Shown: positions 1 to 8,548 of the stretch, piece by piece
Numbering within the stretch: position 1 is the first letter of the stretch
Layout: each line of letters begins with the position of its first letter
From: Lentisphaerae bacterium RIFOXYA12_64_32
Lineage (GTDB): Bacteria > Verrucomicrobiota > Lentisphaeria > Oligosphaerales > YB12-FULL-65-16
Length of the DNA: 41,874 bases
Reading direction: 5' to 3'
Assembly (NCBI GenBank): GCA_001803235.1
Contig: MHBL01000251.1
Location: 1 to 41,874 of the forward strand
Position numbers and translations under genes: made by a program
The notes under the pieces: generated by a model
What the model saw: the letters and a program-made list of their open reading frames with translations, nothing else
Database searches by the model: none
What the model was told of the DNA's origin: nothing

Positions 1-434
1 CGATGATACTGCATACTTGAATGCGGGAAAGTAGCACGTTGCCAGTCCGTTTTCTTTTCTCTGCACTCCGGTGCAGGATCGGCCCCGAGACTGAACTCTG
101 ATCTCTTCTGCGGCGTCAACCGAATGCGCCGAGAGTTCCTCGGGGCCGACTTGTTTTCCGCCATCACCGCACTCGGTCATGTTCCGCACAACATGCGATG
201 ACCGCGAGCCGGTCCAGATTCGGGGTGCGGATCTCGCGGTTTCCCGCACACCCCATGGCCCAGCAGCCCTGGTCGTCACTCAGTAAAAAAAGAACGTTCG
301 GTCTTGCGGGATCCGTGCTGGCCATATCATACCCCTTTGGCAATGCCCTGCACTCAACTGCGGTCCGCGTGCCCCCGCGGCACGAGGTGAATGTACTGCG
401 GTTCGCCCCAAACGGAAAGGCGTCTGGGGTGTCC
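1..434. other. Intergenic region without a convincing gene
   Basis: No open reading frame here looks like a real protein. The reading frames present are short, lack a ribosome site and resemble no family I know. The stretch holds a small hairpin (GCAC/GTGC at 63-74), a perfect 11-base inverted repeat described separately, and a run of A residues near 285-291. It may be the downstream region of a gene that lies before the window. Confidence 0.6.
79..149. repeat. 11-bp perfect inverted repeat with T-rich flank
   Basis: TCGGCCCCGAG at 79-89 is matched exactly by CTCGGGGCCGA at 139-149, with 49 bases between the arms. The right arm is followed by CTTGTTTT. Read on the plus strand this could be a long-loop terminator for a gene to the left of the window. 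The large loop makes it weaker than a classical terminator. Confidence 0.45.
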
Positions 435-463
435 TTGACTTACTGGGGGCGGGCCAGTACTTT
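435..463 (+). promoter_or_regulatory. Candidate sigma-70 promoter for the TPR gene
   Basis: TTGACT at 435-440 and TACTTT at 458-463 are separated by exactly 17 bases. The predicted transcript would start about 25 bases before the ATG at 496. The -35 is a good match and the -10 a weak one, so this is a sequence-based guess. Confidence 0.4.
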
Positions 464-495
464 GGGTTGATCCAGCGAAAGGAACAACACGCGTC

Positions 496-888
496 ATGAA
501 GATCCTGATTGCCATTCTGGTCGCTCTGGTGGCCATGGTCATATGCATCATGCCCATCACCAAGTTGATGGTCCAGCAGGGGATCAAGAACAAAGACAAG
601 GAATGGGCGCCCGGGGTCGTCTACCAGGCGGGACGCATCCGCATGCGACTGCAGCAATACCGCTCGAGCGGACAGATCCTGGAAAAGGCACTGGAGGTCT
701 TCCCGAAGTACAAGGACGCGGAGAACGCCCACTTCTGGATCGCCATCTGCTACGAGAAGACGAAGCGCCCGGACGAAGCCATGAAGTGGTACAAGAAATT
801 CGTCGAGAAATACCCGAACCATATGTGGGTGGACCAGGCCAAGCGCCGCATGGCGATGATCGAAGGCCAGGCCACGCCCCCCGGCTGA
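496..888 (+). CDS. Small membrane-anchored TPR protein
   Basis: This 130-residue protein has a hydrophobic N-terminal segment (about residues 3-24), most simply read as an uncleaved membrane anchor or signal peptide. It is followed by about 90 residues of helical tetratricopeptide-like sequence. The aromatic and alanine spacing around residues 48-120 (AHFWIAICYEKTKRPDEAMKWY, a TPR-like pair of helices) is typical of TPR proteins that scaffold other proteins at the envelope. The start at 496 is preceded by GAAAGG about 12 bases upstream and by a candidate promoter at 435-463. It stands alone, convergent with the amidohydrolase gene. The partner is unknown, and only the TPR-like character is supported. 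Confidence 0.75.
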   Translation: MKILIAILVALVAMVICIMPITKLMVQQGIKNKDKEWAPGVVYQAGRIRMRLQQYRSSGQILEKALEVFPKYKDAENAHFWIAICYEKTKRPDEAMKWYKKFVEKYPNHMWVDQAKRRMAMIEGQATPPG

Positions 889-957
889 GCCATCGGCCGT
901 CCACCGCCCTCCCCCGACTGAGCGGCGCCCCCTGCCGCCACGCACGTCGTGCGGGAC

Positions 958-2043
958 TCACCGCGGCAGCCCCGGCACCGCCCGAAACGCGTTCTTCCGA
1001 TACAGTTTTTCGAGGACCTTCACGGGCAACCCGAGCCCGTGCACGCGCCACCGGCTCTTGCCCCAACGCCCGACGTAGTCCGGCGTCTCGAAATACTCGT
1101 CACGCGTCTCCAGGAACCGGAAGTGACACCGGTAGATTTCGGGCGTCACCGGCATGTCCACCCCAAACAGCACCCGGTCCTGATGGCGAATTAGGAAGTC
1201 ACGAGCCGAGTAGGGTTGCCGTCCGAGTTCGTCCAGACGCGCGGAGATGTCGATGAAGACGTTGGCGAACCGGTCCAACAGACGTCCGACCACCCCGAGG
1301 TCCTCCGGCAGATTGGCGACATGCGGCAGGATGAACGTAGTCTTCGGGTGCGCGGCAATCAGTCGGTTGCGTTGCTCGAGCAATTCCCACTTGCTGTAGC
1401 ATGCCCCGTGGAAACTCCAGCCCGGGAACTCCTCCAACACCGGCAGGTGCTCGTTGGTCGGATCGTCCTTCGGCAGGAAAAAACCAATCGGATCGGAGAT
1501 GTGCATGAGCACTGGGACACCCAACTGCCCAGCCCGCGCCCAAACGGGGAACAACCGCGCGTCGTCCACTGCCAGCATGCGCCCAGCGCGATCGGTGAAG
1601 CGCAGCCCGAGTTCCTTGGTGATCTTCAGTCCGCACGCGCCCTTCCGCACATCGTCGACGAGCGTCGCAATGCAGCGCTCCGCAAAGTCATCATCCGTCA
1701 GCAGGCAGGCGTCGTCCCACTGCGCAAACTCCGCCATGGTGAAACAGGCAAACCGCTTGGGGTACGGCCGGACGTACCGCCCCAGGAAGTCATCAATGGG
1801 CACGCGCCGGATGGTGTAGGTGTTGTTGACGTACGGCAGCACCGCGTTGCCCGACACATTCAGCCACGTCGCCACGCCGACACGATCCATCACCTCCACC
1901 AGTGCCGGCGCTGGCATCTCCCCGAACAGATGGTTGTGCGCGTCGATCACCGGGAACCGCGCGCGCTCCGGGATGTGCGCCTCGGTGACCAGCAGTGGTC
2001 TGGGGCGGAAGTCGCGCAGCAGTATCCCTTTGCTGGCTGTCAT
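958..2043 (-). CDS. Amidohydrolase-family metal-dependent hydrolase (amidohydrolase 2 type)
   Basis: This 361-residue protein looks like a TIM-barrel hydrolase of the amidohydrolase 2 family. Near the N-terminus VIDAHNHLFG supplies the HxH-type metal motif (His36 and His38). Further His and Asp candidates lie in VLMHISDP, ILPHVANL and LFGVDMP, in the order expected for strands of the barrel. Members of this family include decarboxylases and lactonases acting on aromatic or sugar acids, and the substrate cannot be told here. The ATG at 2043 is preferred over a start 12 codons upstream because GAGG precedes it by a suitable distance and the extra residues are not family-like. Downstream of the potC remnant on the same strand, but no functional link is evident. 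Confidence 0.85.
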   Translation of the reverse strand: MTASKGILLRDFRPRPLLVTEAHIPERARFPVIDAHNHLFGEMPAPALVEVMDRVGVATWLNVSGNAVLPYVNNTYTIRRVPIDDFLGRYVRPYPKRFACFTMAEFAQWDDACLLTDDDFAERCIATLVDDVRKGACGLKITKELGLRFTDRAGRMLAVDDARLFPVWARAGQLGVPVLMHISDPIGFFLPKDDPTNEHLPVLEEFPGWSFHGACYSKWELLEQRNRLIAAHPKTTFILPHVANLPEDLGVVGRLLDRFANVFIDISARLDELGRQPYSARDFLIRHQDRVLFGVDMPVTPEIYRCHFRFLETRDEYFETPDYVGRWGKSRWRVHGLGLPVKVLEKLYRKNAFRAVPGLPR

Positions 2044-2081
2044 GCCTGAGATCCTCGCGCAATACAATCGAATAATCAAAC

Positions 2082-2540
2082 TCAGCGCCGCCGCACGCTC
2101 GCTGAAGACTCGCGCCCGCTTCCGGCCCGCCCACCGGGCGGGCCGGGACTCAAACGAAGACCCAACGCCGCGACCCCCACTGTGACCAGCACCGAAACCA
2201 GCACCATCAACGTTGACAACGCATTGATGTCCGGGGTGATCCCGCGCTTCACTGACGAGTAGATCAGTATCGGCAGCGTCGTCGCCCCAGGTCCGGTCGT
2301 GAAGAAACTCACCACAAAATCGTCCAGACTTAGCGTAAACGCAAGCACGGCGCCCGCCACGACCCCCGGAAAAACCAACGGCAGCGTGACATGCCAGAAC
2401 GTCTGGAGCGGTCCGGCCCCGAGATCACGTGCGGCTTCCTCGACCGCGGGGTCCAGTCCGGCCAGGCGCGACCGTACCACAATGGCGACGAACGGGACTT
2501 GGAACGTCACGTGCGCAATGATCATCGTCAGGGTGACGCT
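2082..2540 (-). pseudogene. potC: Remnant of a PotC-like ABC transporter permease
   Basis: The reverse strand encodes about 150 residues that match the C-terminal half of spermidine/putrescine-type ABC permeases (PotC). The EAA loop is clear (EEAARDLGAG...LPL), and it is followed by SLDDFVVSFFTTGP and an NALST segment typical of PotC. About the first 130 residues, with the early membrane helices, are missing. Similarity stops close to 2537-2540, and the frame continues upstream into low-quality sequence without family features. No partner genes (ATPase, second permease, binding protein) are nearby. I read it as a decayed fragment and not a short functional gene. The break coincides with a palindromic repeat at 2548-2582. 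Confidence 0.75.
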
Positions 2541-2547
2541 ATCGCGA

Positions 2548-2582
2548 TGCCCTGGGCTGGTATGCGTTGCCCCTTCAGGGCA
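2548..2582. repeat. REP-like imperfect palindrome at the potC breakpoint
   Basis: TGCCCTG at 2548-2554 pairs with CAGGGCA at 2576-2582 across 21 bases. It lies exactly where PotC similarity ends. Motifs built from GCCCTG and CAGGGC are common as short interspersed repeats in environmental bacteria, so it may mark the junction where the operon was lost. Confidence 0.4.
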
Positions 2583-2780
2583 AGTACATGGTCGCCTCGC
2601 GGCGGGCCTGATTCTGCCGGTTTCACTGACGCTGTTCTCGGCACCGAACAACCACTTCGGCGGACATGTTCGGCCCCGCAAGGTTCCCGCGCATTTGACC
2701 CCCACAGCTTGAAAAGAGCCCATGTCCATGGTTCATTGTTCATGGCCTCATTCCCCGCGACCGGGCGGCACGGGACGACA

Positions 2781-5540
2781 ATGGCACGTGGTTCCATGCA
2801 ACAGAGCCGAATCATCAAGTGGCTGATCAACCTGGCGCTGCTCAGCATCCTGCTGCTGGTCGGCCTGCTGTTCGTGTTCCGGGAACGGGTGGCCGATCTG
2901 TCCCGGTCGGAGACGACCGTCGAGTGGACGACCGTTTCCGGTCGTGACAAACTCGGGCGCGAGTTCGTCTGGACAGCGCAACTGAGCAAGGCGCTTTCCG
3001 CCGGCACGCAGTTCAGGCTGCGCTTGACGGGGCAGACGCGAATCCTCTATCTGATCTTTACGGACACCGAACTGCGAGTCCAGGAACACACCGGCAGCCA
3101 GACAGAACAGGTCCTGGGCCGCGCAGCCTGGCCTACGGCACTCAAGGCCGGGACTCAACTTCAGGTGACCAAGATGCTGGACTCGGTCAGCGTGTTCCTC
3201 AACGGCCAACGAGTCCTGCCGGTCCCCTGCTCGCTCGAAGAGTGGCAGGGCGGCGTTTGGGAAACCACCGGCATGACCGCGTTGCCCGCCGCCTTCTCCT
3301 ACCAGAAGCTGGACACGTTCCTGTTCACCGACGACTTCATGCACGGCGAAGGCGAACTGGGCGAGTGGAAACCTGCCTCCGGGACCTGGACCGTGTACGC
3401 CCTCAAGAATCCGATCCGCAGCGCCAACCCTTTCTCGTTCTGGGGCCGGGGGGGCGACGCCGTTGCACGCACCGGATACTGGTTCTGGCGCAACTACGAG
3501 TTTGCCACCACAGTGCACCCCCTGCCCGACGGTGGTTTCGGCGTCTTCTTCTGCCAACTCGACGATCGCACCCGCTACGAAGTGAAGTGGCAGCCGGCCA
3601 CGGGGGACGCGAAGGCCAGCCTGAGGCTCAGCAAAGTCAGCGGCGGCCAGACCACCGTACTGGCGGAGAAGCCCGAGTTGTTCCTGCCAACGCTCTGGCT
3701 GCAGTTGCGCGTTGCCCAGATTGAGGGTGTCATCACCGTGTACGTCGACGACCGCCTCGTCCTCCAATTCACGGACCCGACTCCGCTGCTCGGAGGGGCA
3801 ATCGGGCTGTGGACGTCCGGCGAGCGCGGCGCGGTGTTCGATGACGTGATCGTCAAACCGGTCGACGCGGTCAGTGTCGGCCTGGCCGAGGGCAAAGACT
3901 CGCCACTGCTCCACGACATCGTCGTCTCCATCGGATCCCCGAACAGCGGCACGGAGAAACGACGCCGCCTCACCCTTGTCGGGTTGGTGCGCCAGAACGC
4001 CCAGGTCTCCGTGACCGCAAAAGGACTATCAGGCGCCGGCGCCTGGGTCGAGCTGCATGCCCGCCAGAACGGGGCCGGTGACCATGTCGGATTCCGAGTC
4101 TCAACCGGCCATGCCGGACCGGTCGCCGAACTCGTCCTGCACCGGACGGGGCAGACCACCGTCCTCGACCGCACCAGCCTGCCTAAACTCCCGGACAGAG
4201 CACGCGTCAGCCTGCACGTGCAGGACGACGAGGCGTGGGGCTGCCTGGATGACACCATGACCTGCTTCACATCCGGCGTTGACCTGATGACCAAAGGCGT
4301 GTGCAGCGTGCTGACAGCCACCGACGGCCCGGTCACCGTGGAGCAGTTCGGCCAGGAACCCGAATTGCCCCTGCCCACCATCGAAAACCGCGTCGAAACG
4401 TTCACCCACGAGACCAGCATGCAGGGTTGGAGCAGCCCCCGCCTGGAATGGGTCCCTGAGCGCTGCCAGGACACCCTCCAGTACTGGCATCGCTCCGACT
4501 TCTGGCAGGACTTCGCGGTCAGCGTTGACCGACAAACCCTGACGGACCAGGAACTGACCCGCGAGTGGGGCCTGGCCCTGCGCGCGACGGATCAGAACGG
4601 TGACGCCCCGGTCGCGCAGGCCGTAGTGGTTCGACAGGACAATGCCGAACAGATCCGATTCACGTTCGGCAAGGCCCCCGAGCAGACGAAACGCCTGCCG
4701 CTGACAACGACCCTGACCTCCATCGGTATAGAGAAGCGTTACCACCGACTGCTCGTCCGTGTCAACGGCGCGGTTGTTGCCAATCAACCTCTGCCGGCCG
4801 ATCTGCAGGGCCTCTGCCACATCGGCCGAATCGGCGAAGGGTCCAGTGACGCCTGGGCCCAAGCGATCACCGTGTCCGCCGCAGGCCTCAAGACTTACTC
4901 CTTCAAGGAAGCTCCGGCCGACTGGGTCCCGGCGGCGGGAACCTGGGAAATCACCAACCGCTGGCAGTGCGACCCGCGCTGGTCCTTCTTCGCCGGCTAC
5001 CAGAACCCGGGCGTCGCCTGCAACTGGAACAAACGCCGCCACGGCCGCAATGTGACTCTGGAGTTCTTCGCCGGCCCGAAGATGGACGCCGAGCGCGGCA
5101 AGAAATACGAGTATGCCGCGGACATCAACGCGGTCATCTGCGGCGACGGCCGCGACATTGCCAGCGGCTACAGCTTCATGCTCGGCGGGTGGGACGACAC
5201 AGGCTCCTACATCGTCCGCGGCGACAAGGTCCTGGCCGAAAACAAAGCCATTATCATCCCGCGCATGTCCTCGACCCACCGGCGCTGGTTCCATGTCCGG
5301 ATCCGCAGAGAGGATGACGTGCTCACCTGGTGGATCGACGGCGCCAAAGTCGCCAGCGTGACCGACCCCGCGCCCCTGAACGGCGACCGGTTCGCACTGT
5401 GGACGTGGAACAACGGCATCATGGTGGCGCAGGTCCGCGTCTCAACCGACATCGATTTCACCGCCGCTGCCACACCCGTAGAGATACCGAACACCCCGAC
5501 GACACCGTACGATTCGAAACCGGCGGCGGCCACCAAGTAG
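2781..5540 (+). CDS. Large membrane-anchored protein with repeated ConA-like (LamG / 3-keto-disaccharide hydrolase-like) domains
   Basis: A 919-residue protein with an N-terminal membrane helix (about residues 11-33) and an otherwise extracytoplasmic body. The body consists of four or five modules of about 170 residues that look like concanavalin A-like jelly rolls. Approximate limits are 45-180, 182-362, 372-520, 537-703 and 707-893. Recurrent hallmarks are DDF...W at module starts, a WxxRI/RV strand, a D-x-x-V/A strand and a closing FALW or IGLW turn followed by FDDV. Such modules bind or hydrolyse glycans, but I see no unmistakable catalytic residues. The ATG at 2781 is chosen because it begins just before the membrane helix. 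ATGs at 2742 and 2796 are alternatives, and none has a strong ribosome site. The PEGA lipoprotein follows after 57 bases and is probably co-transcribed. Confidence 0.75.
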   Translation: MARGSMQQSRIIKWLINLALLSILLLVGLLFVFRERVADLSRSETTVEWTTVSGRDKLGREFVWTAQLSKALSAGTQFRLRLTGQTRILYLIFTDTELRVQEHTGSQTEQVLGRAAWPTALKAGTQLQVTKMLDSVSVFLNGQRVLPVPCSLEEWQGGVWETTGMTALPAAFSYQKLDTFLFTDDFMHGEGELGEWKPASGTWTVYALKNPIRSANPFSFWGRGGDAVARTGYWFWRNYEFATTVHPLPDGGFGVFFCQLDDRTRYEVKWQPATGDAKASLRLSKVSGGQTTVLAEKPELFLPTLWLQLRVAQIEGVITVYVDDRLVLQFTDPTPLLGGAIGLWTSGERGAVFDDVIVKPVDAVSVGLAEGKDSPLLHDIVVSIGSPNSGTEKRRRLTLVGLVRQNAQVSVTAKGLSGAGAWVELHARQNGAGDHVGFRVSTGHAGPVAELVLHRTGQTTVLDRTSLPKLPDRARVSLHVQDDEAWGCLDDTMTCFTSGVDLMTKGVCSVLTATDGPVTVEQFGQEPELPLPTIENRVETFTHETSMQGWSSPRLEWVPERCQDTLQYWHRSDFWQDFAVSVDRQTLTDQELTREWGLALRATDQNGDAPVAQAVVVRQDNAEQIRFTFGKAPEQTKRLPLTTTLTSIGIEKRYHRLLVRVNGAVVANQPLPADLQGLCHIGRIGEGSSDAWAQAITVSAAGLKTYSFKEAPADWVPAAGTWEITNRWQCDPRWSFFAGYQNPGVACNWNKRRHGRNVTLEFFAGPKMDAERGKKYEYAADINAVICGDGRDIASGYSFMLGGWDDTGSYIVRGDKVLAENKAIIIPRMSSTHRRWFHVRIRREDDVLTWWIDGAKVASVTDPAPLNGDRFALWTWNNGIMVAQVRVSTDIDFTAAATPVEIPNTPTTPYDSKPAAATK

Positions 5541-5597
5541 GCGGCGCCGACCGGCGCCCCACGGACGCCAAGACAAGCTTCGGGAACGCGAGAAACC

Positions 5598-6653
5598 ATG
5601 CCCCCCGGCAAAAACGGAACATCCGCTCGTCCTGCCGTCATCGCTCACGCACACTGCGGTGAGCGTTCGACCGGCACGCCTCCGTTCCGCGTCCCCACAC
5701 ACACCGCCTCCCCCCGATTCGGGCTCGCCCTGACGCTGGTGGCGGCCGGATGCCTCGCCGCCGGCTGCGGCCGCCGCACCACGGTCATCGTGGAGACCGA
5801 ACCCGCCGGTGCCGCCATCTGGGTGGGACCGCGACTGGCGGGACCCAGCCCGCAGACGCTCACACTGCAGGGGAAAGAACCCATCCAGGTGCGGGCTTCG
5901 CACCCTGCCTGCCAGGACGCATCAACGACCGTTGACCCACGGCAGTTGCCGCCCGACCGGCGCCTTGTGCTGCGACTGGCGCCCAAGCCATCCTTCTCCA
6001 TCCAGTGCCTATCCAAGCCTTGCGACGCTGACGTCTTCCTCGATGGCGAGTATCGCGGCAAGACCCCACTCACACTCACCGGCTTGGAACAGAGCACCGT
6101 GGAGCTCATCTTCCGTGCCCCCGACCGCGAACAGGTCCGGCGCTCGGTAACCCTCGATCCCCAGAACGCCAACCCCGTGATCGAGGTGACACTGAAGAGC
6201 CTCGCCGAGCCGTACTATCGCCAGGAGATCAAGGACAACCCGGGTGTCATGGCCAACTATGTGGACCTGACGCACCACCTCATCCTGGAGCAACGGTACG
6301 CGGACGGCATGTCCGTGCTTGCAGACGGGATCCGACTGGTACTGAGAAAGCCGGACGTTGAGGATGCCGGCCGCCTGTGGGCCGAGATTGAGAAGATCAT
6401 CGAACGCCAGTACCTCTACGGCAGCACCGAGGACCTCAAACCGGTGCGCATCCTGCTGCGTGACATGCTCGCTGCCATGCTGACCGAGTCCCCCAAGGGT
6501 GATCCGCAACTCTTCGCGCAGTACGCAACGGTGCTGGATGAGCTCGATCAGCGCGACACAGCCGTGCAGGTCATGAAAGACGCCTGGACGAAGTTCCCCG
6601 GCGACCGGACCCTGACGCAACTGGCAAAGCGAAAGCGCCTCCCCTTGAAGTAG
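5598..6653 (+). CDS. PEGA-domain lipoprotein with helical C-terminal part
   Basis: This 351-residue protein carries an unusually long N-terminal leader ending in a lipobox (LAAGC, Cys57; an alternative VAAGC gives Cys52). Two PEGA-type beta modules follow. One starts at VIVETEPAGAAIWVG and the other at FSIQCLSKPCDADVFLDGEY, with G-x-TP/PLTL turns typical of PEGA domains on surface proteins. Residues from about 210 onward are helical and TPR-like (YYRQEIKDNPGVMANYVDL, then DAWTKFPGDRTL). It probably sits at the outer membrane and works with the ConA-like protein encoded 57 bases upstream. The ATG at 5598 has GGGAACGCGAG upstream. No later start in frame would keep the signal sequence. Confidence 0.75.
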   Translation: MPPGKNGTSARPAVIAHAHCGERSTGTPPFRVPTHTASPRFGLALTLVAAGCLAAGCGRRTTVIVETEPAGAAIWVGPRLAGPSPQTLTLQGKEPIQVRASHPACQDASTTVDPRQLPPDRRLVLRLAPKPSFSIQCLSKPCDADVFLDGEYRGKTPLTLTGLEQSTVELIFRAPDREQVRRSVTLDPQNANPVIEVTLKSLAEPYYRQEIKDNPGVMANYVDLTHHLILEQRYADGMSVLADGIRLVLRKPDVEDAGRLWAEIEKIIERQYLYGSTEDLKPVRILLRDMLAAMLTESPKGDPQLFAQYATVLDELDQRDTAVQVMKDAWTKFPGDRTLTQLAKRKRLPLK

Positions 6654-6689
6654 CACCGTCGCCCACCTGCCGTCCCGCCCGCGAAACTC

Positions 6690-6717
6690 TTGCCTTCGTC
6701 AGACAGGGCGCTATAGT
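6690..6717 (+). promoter_or_regulatory. Sigma-70-type promoter for tRNA-Gly
   Basis: TTGCCT at 6690-6695 and TATAGT at 6712-6717 are separated by 16 bases. Transcription would begin around 6724, leaving a short 5' leader before the tRNA at 6737. CAGACAG (6699-6705) and CTGTCTG (6724-6730) form a dyad around the -10. Confidence 0.5.
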
Positions 6718-6736
6718 AATGGCTGTCTGTTCTTGA

Positions 6737-6810
6737 GCGGGTATAGCATAGTGGTAATGCTCCAGCTTCCCAAGCTGGTAAGGGGAGTTCGATTCTCCCT
6801 ACCCGCTCCA
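6737..6810 (+). tRNA. tRNA-Gly (anticodon CCC)
   Basis: The cloverleaf can be drawn directly. The acceptor is GCGGGTA paired with TACCCGC, and the D-arm contains AGTGGTAA. The anticodon stem CCAGC/GCTGG encloses the loop TTCCCAA, giving anticodon CCC, which reads GGG. The T-arm is GGGAG-TTCGATT-CTCCC. The discriminator base is T, and CCA is encoded in the gene (6808-6810). It has its own promoter. The transposase gene lies about 220 bases downstream on the other strand, and no second copy of the tRNA 3' end was seen that would mark an integration site. Confidence 0.95.
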
Positions 6811-7027
6811 ACTCCCCTGACCCCTGTCCTATCCCAGCGAATTCCGGGGTGCCCCAATCTGAGGAGAAAGTCAAGCTTCCGGGGCCGGATCGGCATCCGG
6901 AGCCAGTCAAGATCGAGCCCGACAGCGGTCGGGATCGGCTTCCGGACCGCCGCTTTTCGGGTCGCGAGCGTGCCCGACTCTCCCGCGAGATGCGGGGTGG
7001 ACGACGAAACCGTTCCGATACTCGGCG

Positions 7028-8371
7028 CTATGCGGCCTGTCGGACCTCGACGATCGGCAAGTGCTGCCGGCCTTCGAGGAACGACACATCGAGTTCGAGT
7101 TTCAGCCCCGGCGGTCGGCGCGGCGGCGCTTGCGGCCCCGCGCACGGACTCGCGAGCGGCCAGTCAGGTCGCGGTTCGAACCGGAGCGTCTCGTTGGCCG
7201 GCTTGATGCCGTGATAGACCTCGAAGGGCGTCCTGCCGTCCAGTGCCTGGTGCGGACGATGATGGTTGTACCAGAACATATACAGATTCAGTTCGGTCCG
7301 CAGGGCCGGCACGGCAAACGGCACGGAGATGCAGCGGATGCACTCCTCTTTGAGCGAGAGGATGAATCGTTCGACGACGGCAATGCTCCCTTTCTTGCCG
7401 ACGGCGCCGAAACGCGGTTTGATCTTAGGTTTCCTGGACTCGCACCAGGCCTTGTAGATGTCACGGAACTGCGGTCCTTTGTCGCTGACTGTGTACTTGG
7501 GCGAAAGCTTGCGCGCTGCGGCGAGCCGGTTCAGGTCGGAACAGACCTGCTCGGAAGTCGGCTGCCGGTGATAGATGGCGAACCCGACCAGGGCGCGCGA
7601 GAACTGGTCGACGACGGCGAGGACCCAGTAGCAGAACGGCCAGCACTGGAGCAGGGCGAAGGGCAGCCAGGGAATGGCGAACCCGCCGGAGGTCGGGACC
7701 AGGGTCAGGTCGACGTGCCAGACCTGATCGGGATACTTGGCCTTGACCCCGTGTTGGTGCGTCGGTCGCCGCGGTTCGGACTCGGGCGCTGTCGGCGGCT
7801 CGACGGGCGCAGGCGCCCGTTCGGCCAGCATGCGTTCGACGGTGGTCTTGGCCAGATGCAGGCTGGCCCGGCCAAGAACGTTGGCGATGCGGCTGTAACC
7901 CATGCCCGGACAGATGATCTTGAGCCGCTGTACCAGGTGTCGGACGAAGTCGGGATACCGGTTGACGGGCTGGGATGTTCCATCGGTACTGCGGGCCTCG
8001 CGCAGCCAGGCCGATACGGTTTCCGGCGTGACCTGAAAGCGCCGTGCGGTCTCCGCGATGGACCAACCTTGGGCGGCTTTGAGTTCGAGAGTGGCACGGC
8101 GTTTGGCGCGTGTGTAGTGCGGGCGGCAGTGCTTGGGGACGCGCTCCATGCGAGCGGTCTTGATACGGAGTTCCTCCTTGTCCGCCGCGTTGTCGTCGCG
8201 GGCTTGTTCGAGCCGGCCGGCGAGTCTGACGCGGTCGAAGGGGCTGTCTACGCACCAGGAGCGGGAGTAGACGATGGCGGCATGCGCCATGGCGGCGGCG
8301 TACTGGACGGCGGCATCGACGTGCGCGGGCCAGTGGCGGGGCAGCGGGATACGCGGGGCTCTGCGTTTCAC
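7028..8371 (-). CDS. rve-type DDE transposase / integrase-core protein
   Basis: This 447-residue protein has a helix-turn-helix (about residues 102-126, GWSIAETARRF...) followed by an RNase H-like integrase core. The catalytic triad is visible: Asp221 in WHVDLTLV, Asp297 in VSDKGPQF and Glu334 in VVERFILSLKEE. The core ends with the usual YNHHRPHQAL segment. It resembles the stand-alone integrase-core proteins that are abundant in planctomycetes, related to IS481/IS3 transposases. The start is the GTG at 8371, directly downstream of a near-perfect GAGGGAGGG site. I could not find clear terminal inverted repeats or a target duplication, so the element's ends are not defined. The gene appears intact. 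Confidence 0.85.
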   Translation of the reverse strand: MKRRAPRIPLPRHWPAHVDAAVQYAAAMAHAAIVYSRSWCVDSPFDRVRLAGRLEQARDDNAADKEELRIKTARMERVPKHCRPHYTRAKRRATLELKAAQGWSIAETARRFQVTPETVSAWLREARSTDGTSQPVNRYPDFVRHLVQRLKIICPGMGYSRIANVLGRASLHLAKTTVERMLAERAPAPVEPPTAPESEPRRPTHQHGVKAKYPDQVWHVDLTLVPTSGGFAIPWLPFALLQCWPFCYWVLAVVDQFSRALVGFAIYHRQPTSEQVCSDLNRLAAARKLSPKYTVSDKGPQFRDIYKAWCESRKPKIKPRFGAVGKKGSIAVVERFILSLKEECIRCISVPFAVPALRTELNLYMFWYNHHRPHQALDGRTPFEVYHGIKPANETLRFEPRPDWPLASPCAGPQAPPRRPPGLKLELDVSFLEGRQHLPIVEVRQAA

Positions 8372-8548
8372 GACTCCCTCCCTCGTGGATAAGAAGGTTA
8401 CGAGTAGCCCGGACGCGCCGGGAGTCAAGGGCATGGGTGCTGCGACGTGGCGGCAGGTTGCGGGAGCGACGGTGAAGACGAGACGCCGAACAACATCAAC
8501 CGCACGGGGCTCGCCGGTGCGGGGCGCGTGAACGGAGTCCCGGTGTAC

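Noticed and set aside
198..470. 90-codon open frame near the left edge
   Set aside because: It has no ribosome site, no recognisable family, and composition typical of random high-GC frames.
7061..8392. 443-codon open frame on the plus strand opposite the transposase
   Set aside because: It is a shadow of the transposase, whose DDE residues and ribosome site are clear on the minus strand.
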